6,081 bases of DNA from CAKSXP01 sp964609305 (GCA_964609305.1 CAZSRK010000083.1:1-6081); one strand, 5' to 3'. Counted from the first letter of the stretch, positions 1 through 6,081 are shown. Notes: generated by a model not told the origin, from the sequence alone. Translations and numbers: made by a program.

Positions 1-352
1 AGCCTGGGATATCCAGGTCGTCCTTCAGTTCCAGCACCAGGGTATCCAGCGCGGACAGGTCATCCACGCCCAGGTCGAACACACGGTTGTCGGCCAGCAT
101 GAGCTTTTTCTTCTGGGCTTCCGTCAGGCCGGTCACCACATAGCAATCCGCCTCGGTGCGCCCCATAGAGAGCAGCGTTTCATACAAGCCGTTGCCGGCC
201 AGAATAACGCCGGCCTCGTCTACCACGATGGGGCGGATCTGGCCGAACATCTCGACAGAGCGGCGGAACTCCCTCAGCTGCTTGTCGGTGTGCATCCGGA
301 CGTTCCGCTCGGGACGCCGGAGCTCCGACAGCGGCTTTCTCGTTACGTTCAT
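1..352 (-). CDS. ParB-N-domain (ParB/Srx-like) protein, partial at left edge
   Basis: Seen: an open frame of 117 codons reading leftward from ATG at 352-350 and running off the window. It is preceded by a GAGGGGG ribosome site about 6 nt upstream, and an in-frame TGA lies just upstream, so this is the only ATG start. The start reads MNVTRKPLSELRRPERNVRM, with PIVVDEAGVILAGNGLYETL at residues 41-60 and LMLADNRVFDLG near 84-95. This order (entry strand, then a G-x-P-I-V-V core, an AGN/H-G-L-Y loop and an ADNR helix) is that of ParB N-terminal domains. Known: in phages and integrative elements this domain, with the GNGLYE form of the motif, often stands ahead of a DNA adenine or cytosine methyltransferase, or alone beside terminase genes. 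Inferred: a mobile-element nucleic-acid-binding or CTP-binding-fold protein rather than chromosomal partition ParB. The C-terminal part that would reveal a methyltransferase lies outside the window. Its start overlaps the stop of the upstream remnant by four bases (ATGA), typical of translational coupling. The region is clearly richer in G+C than the genes to its right. Confidence 0.72.
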   Translation of the reverse strand, partial: MNVTRKPLSELRRPERNVRMHTDKQLREFRRSVEMFGQIRPIVVDEAGVILAGNGLYETLLSMGRTEADCYVVTGLTEAQKKKLMLADNRVFDLGVDDLSALDTLVLELKDDLDIPG

Positions 353-472
353 GCCCGCACCCCCTCAAGGAAGGCCCGGGCGCTTTCGATCTTCTCCGCC
401 GCCTCAATAACGACAGAGGGGTCGGACAGAGGGGTCGATGTCGTAGACCTCCTGCCAGCCGTTTTCAATGTA
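349..472 (-). pseudogene. C-terminal remnant of an unidentified gene, frameshifted by a 13-bp duplication
   Basis: Reading leftward and ignoring one copy of a 13-bp tandem duplication (412-437), a continuous 36-residue tail is obtained. It begins YIENGWQEVYDIDPSVV and ends ARAFLEGVRA, with its TGA at 351-349 overlapping the next gene's ATG. With the duplication present, the frame shifts after DIDPSV and hits a TGA at 406-404. On its upstream side the frame meets a TAA at 475-473, right where the plus-strand gene begins, so the N-terminal part is missing. The ATGA coupling to the ParB-like gene is the main reason to regard this tail as once coding. The family is not recognisable from so short a piece. 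Its context suggests a gene of the same mobile-element operon as the ParB-like gene. Confidence 0.5.
412..437. repeat. Exact 13-bp tandem duplication (GACAGAGGGGTCG x2)
   Basis: The unit GACAGAGGGGTCG occurs at 412-424 and again at 425-437 with no mismatch and no spacer. Thirteen is not a multiple of three, so the second copy shifts the minus-strand frame that otherwise reads through to a stop overlapping the next gene's start. A slipped-strand replication event is the simplest source; a sequencing or assembly artefact is the alternative. Confidence 0.9.
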
Positions 473-749
473 TTACGAATACGCCGATGAACTGCTTGAC
501 CATATCAGAGAATTGGCCGAACTTGAAAACAGTGTGGATTTTAGAAATAGCGCCGATATCACCATTGTTCTGACGGAGGAAGAGCTTGAAGAGTTAGTCT
601 CTGATGCCGAGGCCCTTCGGAAATGCCGCAGGCTCTATATGGGACATGACATCCTGCCCACAGAGGAACAGGAGGCGGCGATTGCTGCCCATGAGATCGA
701 GGTCCGGGTTGTCCCCGAATACTATTACAGAGACATACAGGAGGGTTGA
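468..749 (+). CDS. Small acidic protein of unknown function, upstream of the helicase-nuclease
   Basis: A 93-residue protein beginning MYYEYADELLDHIRELAELE. I do not recognise the family. It is strongly acidic (by hand about 25 Asp/Glu against 8 Lys/Arg). It appears largely helical: an N-terminal amphipathic helix, a short beta-like DITIVLT stretch at about 30-36, a Glu-rich helix EEELEELVSDAEALRK at 37-52, and a hydrophobic EVRVVPEYYY segment near the end. There is no signal peptide, membrane segment or metal-binding motif. ATG 468 is the only usual start before an in-frame TAG at 444-446, but no purine-rich ribosome site precedes it. That absence, together with a dead minus-strand gene ending at the same point, suggests the true N-terminus may have been lost at a junction. 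Its 3' end contains the SD of the helicase gene, so the two were probably one operon. Inference only: an accessory or regulatory partner of the nuclease; the charge could suit a DNA-mimic or an interaction surface. Confidence 0.6.
   Translation: MYYEYADELLDHIRELAELENSVDFRNSADITIVLTEEELEELVSDAEALRKCRRLYMGHDILPTEEQEAAIAAHEIEVRVVPEYYYRDIQEG
738..745 (+). promoter_or_regulatory. Ribosome binding site of the helicase-nuclease gene
   Basis: CAGGAGGG lies 6 nt before ATG 752 and inside the last codons of the upstream small gene. This supports ATG 752 (MELKNFQLAA) as the start, rather than the TTG at 746, which touches the SD and leaves no spacing. It also implies translational coupling to the small acidic protein. 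Confidence 0.8.
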
Positions 750-751
750 CC

Positions 752-2937
752 ATGGAACTCAAAAATTTTCAGCTTGCGGCAGTGAACTCCCTTTTTGACG
801 CAATGGACAGCCCTGCCCGCGACATAATTCTCAAAAGCCCGACGGGAAGCGGAAAAACTCTCATGCTGACCTATTTCATGCATCAATACATGCAGTCTTT
901 TCCGAAAACGGTATTTGTCTGGCTCACGCCGGGCAAAGGAAACCTTGAAGAGCAAAGCAAGGCCAAGATGGACAGGTATATCCATGACTCGCAGACAAAG
1001 CTGCTGGCAGACGTTATGACAAGCGGCTTTGAAGAAAACGACAGTTGCTTTATCAACTGGGAGAAGCTTACAAAAAAGGCAACAATGCGCTTAAGGACGG
1101 AGAGCGCACAAACTTTTTGGAACATATACAGAACGCCCTAAACGACGGACTGCGTTTTGTCGTGATTGTGGACGAGAGCCACCAGAACAACACGGTAAGG
1201 GCGGATGAAATAATACATTATTTCCATACGGATAAAATTATCCGCTGCTCCGCTACCCCGAGGGAGATCAAAAATGCCCAACTTATAGAGATTTCCGAGG
1301 AGGACGTCATCGCCGAGGGCCTTATAAAGAAAATGCTTATAATAAATGAGAACTTTCCACAGAGCGTTGTGACGGAAAACCAGGTCGATTTTCTGCTTGA
1401 CAGGGCCTATGCGAAGCAGCGCGAGCTTCGCCAGGCTTTTCTGGCGATCGGGAAAAACATTAACCCGCTCATGGTCGTTCAGATCCCAAACAAGTCGGAA
1501 GTGATGCAGGATGAGGTTGAGCGGTGGTTTGAAACACGCGGCGTGACCTATGAAAACCGGCAACTGGCTGTATGGTTAACTAACCGCCACGAAAATCTGG
1601 AGGAAATTGACACGAACGACGCAGAGCCGGTGGCTATCATCATAAAGCAGGCAATCGCCACGGGCTGGGACTGTCCCCGTGCTCACATCCTTATAAAGCT
1701 GCGCGACAACATGGACGAGACGTTTGAGATACAGACCATCGGCCGGATCCGGCGCATGCCGGAGGCTCAACACTACGGCAGCGACCTGCTCGACAGCTGC
1801 TATCTTTACACTCTGGATGAGAAATTTACGGCAGGCGTCAAGCTTTCTCTTGGAAAAAATGCACTGGATGCCTGCACGTTGTTTTTGAAAGAGGAGTATA
1901 AGTCAGTTACCCTGACCAGCAAGCAGCGCACGATGGTCTCTGCCAGCCGAAACCCTCAAAAGGCGCTTCTTGCCGTTGCGCAATGCTTTGAAAAAGAATT
2001 CGGCACGGGAACCAACAAGGCCGAGAATGCCGCCCGTTTACAGACGGCCGGATTTGTTTTAAGCGAGGATATCGTCCGCCATACAATTTCCGGTGAAACG
2101 GCAACGCTTGAGTTTGGCCCGGAGGACATGAACACCATTGCCGTAACGGAAAAGCTCAACACCCATACCCACGGCCGTGATTATCATCAGAAGATCGGCA
2201 AGATCGGTCTGGAGATTGGGATGGAGTACTCGTATATGAACGCGATCATCCGCAAACTCTTTGACAAAAACTATAAGTACAGTCGCAAAATACTTGCACT
2301 TGAGCCCAGAACCGTATACGCTTTTGTACTGAACAACGCCGACAGGCTCAGGCGAGCTGTCAGGTCGGCTATGGCGGCGGAATTGTCACAGCTCCAGCTT
2401 GAAATAAAGAACGTGTCAAGGGTAGCCTTTCACATACCTCAGTCCTGCCTGTTCACTTATGACGGCACTTCAAAAACACAGACGGTTATGGAGAAGAATG
2501 TATACGAGAACTATCTCTCCTCAGCCGAGCCCCGTTCTTCTGCCGAGCGCAGGTTTGAAAAATTCTGTGAAAAGACCGACAGCGTTGAATGGGTCTATAA
2601 AAACGGAGACAAAGGCAGCGAATATCTCTCCATCGTTTACCTTGATAATTCCGGCAAACAGAAAAACTTTTTTCCCGACTATATTATCAGCGTTAACGGC
2701 GAAATATGGATAATAGAGACCAAAGGTGGTTTTGACAGGAGCGGCAACAGCCAGGACATCGATATTTATACTCAGAAAAAGTTTGATGTGCTAAAGGATT
2801 ATCTCAACCGCTATGGCCTAAAGGGCGGCATCGTGCGCAACGACGACAGAAGCGAGGAGCTCTGCATATGCATGGAGCACTATTCCGATGATATACAGAG
2901 CAATGACTGGGTCGTGCTTGAGAGCGTGCTGGGGTGA
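752..2937 (+). CDS. Type III restriction Res-like DEAD/DEAH helicase with PD-(D/E)XK nuclease, split by a -1 frameshift
   Basis: Joined across a -1 shift after the codon at 1076-1078, the two frames give one 728-residue protein. Seen, in order: a Q-like FQLAA at 6-10; motif I SPTGSGKT (29-36); Ia-like WLTPGKGNLEEQ (57-68); motif II VDESH (140-144); motif III SATP (167-170); motif V ATGWDCPRAHILI (303-315); motif VI QTIGRIRRMPEA (328-339). A C-terminal nuclease follows, with SSAERRFEKF (596-605), then FPDYII with Asp643 and IIETKGG with Glu656 and Lys658, the D...ExK core. Known: this superfamily 2 helicase plus PD-(D/E)XK layout is that of type III restriction Res subunits, which hydrolyse ATP and cleave DNA with a Mod methyltransferase. 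Those are usually over 900 residues, so this is a compact, possibly stand-alone relative. No Mod gene is in view. Without the shift, translation ends at 1141 with a 129-residue product carrying only motifs I and Ia. Helicase class is confident; the biological role in defence is inferred. Confidence 0.88.
1059..1108 (+). promoter_or_regulatory. Candidate -1 ribosomal frameshift signal (slippery A AAA AAG plus hairpin)
   Basis: The upstream frame reads ACA AAA AAG at 1070-1078, placing A AAA AAG at 1072-1078 in the phase of the classic dnaX slippery heptamer. A -1 slip continues GGC AAC AAT, which is the frame of the rest of the helicase. Seven bases later TGCGCT (1086-1091) pairs perfectly with AGCGCA (1103-1108), plus a possible U-G pair at 1092/1102. 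An SD-like GGGAG lies at 1059-1063, 8 nt before the heptamer. All three dnaX-type elements are therefore present. The rival reading is that one A was lost from a run of seven, by mutation or sequencing error, and the rest is coincidence of coding sequence. Confidence 0.45.
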
Positions 2938-2972
2938 CATAAATCTGCGCAGTACTTAAAATGTGATTTAAC

Positions 2973-3004
2973 TAAAGGGCAGCGCCGGCTGGCGCTGCCC
3001 TTTA
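2973..3004. terminator. Bidirectional rho-independent-type terminator between convergent genes
   Basis: A perfect 14-bp inverted repeat, TAAAGGGCAGCGCC (2973-2986), with loop GGCT and its complement at 2991-3004. It sits between the stop of the plus-strand helicase (2937) and the stop of the minus-strand surface protein (3031). Both arms carry an A-rich outer end, so the RNA from either strand finishes the hairpin with a short U run (UUUAA on the plus RNA, UUUAGUUAAAU on the minus RNA). The U tracts are weak, but the GC-rich stem is strong. Confidence 0.85.
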
Positions 3005-3030
3005 ATGCTGGTTAATCTGTATTTCAAATC

Positions 3031-5994
3031 TCAGTCCGTGTAGTCAGAAGTGATCTCCATGACCTCGCCTCCGGGTGCGGAGTTTGCGTCGGACCACTGC
3101 TTCTCCAGCGCCTCCCAGTCGCGCTCAATCAGCTTGACAGTCCATGATTCGACACGCTCGCCGCTGGCATAGGTCCAGACATAATCATGGGAGTTGGTGG
3201 CCTCCTGCATGTCCGCGTAATACCATGTGCCCTTCGGATTGTCAGGCCAGGTTATCATCACATCCTCGCTGAGCAGACGATCCTCATGAGGAGCGCGGCC
3301 CAGTGTGCGGTTGACCACGGTGCAGGTCTCGGCACGGGTAATATAGGAGTCAGGCTTGAAAGTTCCGTCGGGGTATCCCTCGACAAGGCCGAATTCTGCG
3401 GCAACCGCGACAAAGCTTGCATACCACTCATTGCCGTTTACGTCGGTGAACTGGCCATTGTATGTAAAGTTCTCATCGGCATATTCAAAGAAGCTGACGG
3501 CAATTTTGGTAAGTTCAGCGCGGGTGATATAGGCGTTGGGCCGGAACGTACCGTCGGGATACCCGTCGATTATGCCCATGTTTGACAAAGTGGAAATGGC
3601 GTTATTATACCATGAACCGTCCGACACATCGCTGTACGAGTTTGTCTGGCTCCAATAGGTCTCGCGTGCCTCATCTCTCAGCAGGCGGAAGAAGATGGTC
3701 GCCACCTCCGCGCGGGTAATGTTACCTTCCGGCTGCACTGTACCGTCGGGATAGCCAATGATGTAAGCCACATGGTCCTCGGTATTCAGCGCCGGAGGAT
3801 CGGGTACGACCGGCACGACGGGCTCATCGTCCGCCTCCACAGTTACGGTAATGGTGTCGCTGCCATTCGGGCCGCCGTCGGTAGTTGTCGCCGTGGCCGT
3901 ATTTTCAATCGTGCTGCCCTCGTCCGCGTCCGTCACGGTGTAGGTATAGGTTATGCTGACTGTCTCTCCGGCGTCAAGGTTACTGATCGTGTATACGCCA
4001 TTGACATTTTGCACTGTAGTACCCTCATCATTCCGGGTAACAGTGATGTCTCCGACCATCATATTGTCCTCAACTGTGACGTCAAGCTCAGTATTGCCTG
4101 TGTTCTCTACCGTGACGGTATAGGTCAGCACCTCGCCCACCTGAACCATATCGTCCTCGGTCAGAGTGACTTCCTGTGTTCCCCGCGTCACGGAGACGCT
4201 CTTTACAATTATTACATGCTCCTCGGCCTTCGTAACCGTGACGTCTTCGCTAGGGATATCGCCTCCATTAACAATCGCGGTATTTTTTGCTGTTGCTATG
4301 CTTTCATCGGATGCTATCGTCACATCCTTGGTGAAGTACAGGTCAGCCTTATCTCCGCTCAGGGTAACGGTATATGTATCGTCTTCTGTCACTACGCTGC
4401 TCACATTTCCACTGTACCCCTTATAAGTCGCACCTGTGTCGCTGACGGTGAACACGGCCCCTTCAAAGCCGTTCAGGGTGACGGCATACAGGATGGCAGC
4501 CTTTCCGTCCCCGTCCGCAAAGGCGGAATAGGTCGTTGTTCCGTTTTCGGTAGTTGCAGTGACTTCAGTGTAGTCCGTGCCGGCCGTCAGGACGGATCCG
4601 TCGCTGAGCGTAACGCTGCCAGCCGTCACCGGGGCCTTGCTGGCGGTCAGCTCCCTCTCCTCGTATGTATTGTAAATCGTTAATTCTAGGCGCCCTCCGA
4701 TATCTTCCTCAGTAATGGTAAAGAACATCCCCTCCTGCACCTGTCCTCCCACAGAGATTGTAGTGGTGCAGGTATATCCATTGACATCAGCGCCGGTCTC
4801 CTCCACCACATAGGTTCCGGCAGCAAAATACGTGCTTAAATAGAGTATGTCTCCATTTGCATCCAGTGTTCCGCTCCAGAGGGCAGTACCTGTTTTATCT
4901 CCATCTGCATTCGTTGAATAAATGCTAATTGTCGGATCGGGATAATCCTTGTCAGTACTATCTAGCCCTGTTGCCACTTTTGATACGCTGATGGCAGTTT
5001 TTTCTGTAAGCCTCGTATTCGTGAATGTGGCAACTGGAATATCCTCATCGGACTTGTTGACAACCACATAGTCTTTACTGTAATTGGTAGTCGCTTCACC
5101 ATCGATGGCGCGAATAGAATATCCATCCAGTTGCTGTTCCGTAATGGTATATGTTCCTGCCGGAAGGTCTTCCAGCGTGACAGTCGCTCCGTTTTTCACT
5201 TGAATTTGATTTGTTGCGCCTGAAACCGAACTGTCCGTAACATATCCATTGCCTACAAAGTACACACTATTTCCGTATTTGTCCTCAAGCGTGTATGTGA
5301 AAGTCGCTTCATCACCGGAAAGTGTATCTCCACCTTCGTTCACAACTACTTTCTTAATAGCCAGCTTGCCCTTCGTAATGTATACTCCGAGACCCTCTGC
5401 CTGAATATACAAGTCAAGCCCGCTTGGGGTGCCACTGTTTTCCTCGCTCCGCATACCGTTTCCGCCTGTGCACTCCTGAACACCAGTGTAGTCCATGTCT
5501 TCAATATCCACATAATAGGTATATTGTTTTCCGCCAATCGTAACCGGCTCCTGAAGACTGTTAAAAACCTCTGCCAGCGTCTGATTTACAGAGTTACTAT
5601 CAAAAAACATTCGGGCACTGACTGAAACATTCGTCATCTGATAAGTACCGGAAACCCAACTTATATCTTTCGGGTTAAACCGTTGCCTCCCATTTAACCT
5701 AATCTCATACTCATTTTGCCCAGCTTCCGTCTGCTCATTGACATCATAGTCTCTAAAATAATACTGCTCATTTCCAATTTTTACTACAATGGACTCCGAT
5801 AACAGGACACCTTCAAGCTTATATTGCGTTCCGTCAACCGATATTGTATACTCGCCGTCTACCTTTACATCAATGTGATTATAGCTATTGCCATAATTTA
5901 CTCCATCGCCTGAACTCGGCCAAGCAGCCACGGACGGCGCCAGCGTAAAAGCCAGCGCCAGACAGAGCAGCAGGCTCAATACTCGTTTTTTCAT
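3031..5994 (-). CDS. Secreted SLH-anchored surface protein with Cna-B-like and DUF11-like domains
   Basis: 987 residues, start ATG 5994 with AAGGAGG 10 nt upstream. Residues 1-24 are a signal peptide (MKKR, hydrophobic core, probable cut after VAA). Residues 25-208 are a beta-rich domain I cannot name. Two Cna-B/SpaA-like domains follow. In the first (209-327), Lys214/215, TYTITEQ with Glu286 and FTNT with Asn326 could form an intramolecular isopeptide bond. In the second (333-443), the equivalents are Lys339, YVVEET and YNTYE with Asn442. Residues 445-585 are Thr/Ser-rich, unassigned beta repeats. Residues 590-720 resemble DUF11 (LTYTVTVENTGN at 623-634, then SITYTYTV and IENTATATTT). A Pro-rich linker (about 725-735) leads to three SLH modules (741-900), each with GYPDGT and ITRAE, then a tail to 987. 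Known: SLH triads bind pyruvylated cell-wall polysaccharide; Cna-B and DUF11 domains act as rigid stalks. No LPXTG is present, so anchoring is by SLH. Likely role: surface layer, adhesion or cell-envelope stalk protein; the ligand is unknown. It appears monocistronic in view. Confidence 0.9.
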   Translation of the reverse strand: MKKRVLSLLLCLALAFTLAPSVAAWPSSGDGVNYGNSYNHIDVKVDGEYTISVDGTQYKLEGVLLSESIVVKIGNEQYYFRDYDVNEQTEAGQNEYEIRLNGRQRFNPKDISWVSGTYQMTNVSVSARMFFDSNSVNQTLAEVFNSLQEPVTIGGKQYTYYVDIEDMDYTGVQECTGGNGMRSEENSGTPSGLDLYIQAEGLGVYITKGKLAIKKVVVNEGGDTLSGDEATFTYTLEDKYGNSVYFVGNGYVTDSSVSGATNQIQVKNGATVTLEDLPAGTYTITEQQLDGYSIRAIDGEATTNYSKDYVVVNKSDEDIPVATFTNTRLTEKTAISVSKVATGLDSTDKDYPDPTISIYSTNADGDKTGTALWSGTLDANGDILYLSTYFAAGTYVVEETGADVNGYTCTTTISVGGQVQEGMFFTITEEDIGGRLELTIYNTYEERELTASKAPVTAGSVTLSDGSVLTAGTDYTEVTATTENGTTTYSAFADGDGKAAILYAVTLNGFEGAVFTVSDTGATYKGYSGNVSSVVTEDDTYTVTLSGDKADLYFTKDVTIASDESIATAKNTAIVNGGDIPSEDVTVTKAEEHVIIVKSVSVTRGTQEVTLTEDDMVQVGEVLTYTVTVENTGNTELDVTVEDNMMVGDITVTRNDEGTTVQNVNGVYTISNLDAGETVSITYTYTVTDADEGSTIENTATATTTDGGPNGSDTITVTVEADDEPVVPVVPDPPALNTEDHVAYIIGYPDGTVQPEGNITRAEVATIFFRLLRDEARETYWSQTNSYSDVSDGSWYNNAISTLSNMGIIDGYPDGTFRPNAYITRAELTKIAVSFFEYADENFTYNGQFTDVNGNEWYASFVAVAAEFGLVEGYPDGTFKPDSYITRAETCTVVNRTLGRAPHEDRLLSEDVMITWPDNPKGTWYYADMQEATNSHDYVWTYASGERVESWTVKLIERDWEALEKQWSDANSAPGGEVMEITSDYTD
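3295..3774 (-). repeat. Three SLH modules encoded in tandem
   Basis: Within the surface protein, three diverged repeats each carry the GYPDGT and ITRAE signatures: GYPDGTVQPEGNITRAE (747-763), GYPDGTFRPNAYITRAE (811-827) and GYPDGTFKPDSYITRAE (873-889). Modules 2 and 3 also have the front half (YSDVSDGSWYNNAI, FTDVNGNEWYASFV). Module 1 lacks that F-x-D-V...W front half and begins directly at HVAYIIGYPDG after the Pro-rich linker. At DNA level each repeat keeps a recognisable GTCGGG-A/G-TA core on the plus strand, but the units are too diverged to look like recent copies. Confidence 0.88.
5923..5994 (-). other. Signal peptide of the surface protein
   Basis: Residues 1-24: a positively charged n-region (MKKR), a hydrophobic core (VLSLLLCLALAFTLA) and a V-A-A site with small residues at -3 and -1 before Trp25. 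This is a Sec type I signal peptide. A Cys at position 11 lies inside the core without a lipobox context, so lipoprotein processing is unlikely. Confidence 0.88.
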
Positions 5995-6081
5995 GTTTTT
6001 GTTTCCTCCTTACCTGAAAACAATTTTGTGCCGATTGCGAAACTGCGGAAACACTTGAAGAACAAGGGATTCCGGAGACGC
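5995..6081 (-). promoter_or_regulatory. Upstream leader of the surface protein, with strong SD
   Basis: Reading toward the gene, the 87 bases end in AAGGAGGAAACAAAAAC before the ATG: a strong SD at 6005-6011 followed by an A-rich, presumably unstructured, spacer of 10 nt. I see no convincing -35/-10 pair in this short stretch, and no gene. The promoter may lie beyond the right edge. Confidence 0.55.

Noticed and set aside
156..410. Plus-strand open frame at the left end
   Set aside because: Antisense to the ParB-like gene and the upstream remnant, whose motifs and ATGA coupling support the minus strand.
746..751. TTG 746 as start of the helicase
   Set aside because: It abuts the SD with no spacing; ATG 752 has a 6-nt spacing from AGGAGGG.
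1045..1077. TTG 1045 as an independent start for the large helicase-nuclease frame
   Set aside because: No ribosome site precedes it, and starting there would remove the Walker A motif, which is intact in the adjoining upstream frame. A frameshift in one gene is the better reading.
1138..1563. Minus-strand open frame of 141 codons opposite the helicase
   Set aside because: The plus strand here encodes helicase motifs II and III, and the minus product has no family features.
2974..3003. Inverted repeat as an attachment site or mobile-element end
   Set aside because: Its position between two convergent stops and its hairpin form fit a terminator; there is no partner copy or target duplication nearby.
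3187..3585. Plus-strand open frame opposite the SLH modules
   Set aside because: Antisense shadow of the SLH repeats; its repeated-looking segments simply mirror the GYPDGT repeats.
3772..4683. Long plus-strand open frame (303 codons) opposite the surface-protein gene
   Set aside because: It lies wholly antisense to a clearly real secreted SLH protein, its product shows no recognisable domain, and such frames arise easily opposite Thr/Val/Asp-rich coding sequence.
1..6081. CRISPR array, tRNA, rRNA or insertion sequence
   Set aside because: I looked for regularly spaced repeats, tRNA-like cloverleafs, conserved rRNA stretches and transposase motifs on both strands and found none.

Overview
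The window looks like a piece of a low-to-mid GC Gram-positive genome, most likely a gut clostridium of the Oscillospiraceae type. This is inferred from protein style: a secreted protein with three C-terminal S-layer homology (SLH) modules, Cna-B-like and DUF11-like beta domains, strong AGGAGG ribosome binding sites, and a characteristic SLH-protein tail (WPDNPKGTWYYADMQEATNS). No 16S or other phylogenetic marker is present, so the placement is tentative.

Region 1 (1 to about 470) is GC-rich and reads on the minus strand. It holds the start of a ParB-N-domain protein of the kind found in prophages and mobile elements, often joined to a DNA methyltransferase; it runs off the left edge. Upstream of it, overlapping by ATGA, is the C-terminal remnant of another gene. 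That remnant is knocked out of frame by an exact 13-bp tandem duplication and stops abruptly near 472.

Region 2 (468 to 2937) reads on the plus strand. A small acidic protein of unknown function (93 aa) is followed, with its own SD inside the end of that gene, by a DEAD/DEAH helicase with a C-terminal PD-(D/E)XK nuclease. This resembles the Res subunit of type III restriction systems but is shorter. The helicase-nuclease is split between two reading frames. The switch point is exactly a dnaX-type slippery heptamer (A AAA AAG), followed after 7 nt by a 6-7 bp hairpin and preceded by an SD-like GGGAG. It is either a programmed -1 frameshift or a one-base loss from an A run; the sequence alone cannot decide.

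Region 3 (2938 to 3030) is a convergent intergenic gap with a strong 14-bp inverted repeat that probably terminates transcription from both sides.

Region 4 (3031 to 5994) is one large minus-strand gene for a secreted 987-aa SLH-anchored surface protein, and its short upstream region reaches the right end of the window. It is functionally separate from the defence-like pair. The composition change, the truncated remnants and the strand switch near 470 suggest that region 1 and region 2 were joined by recombination or by an assembly join.
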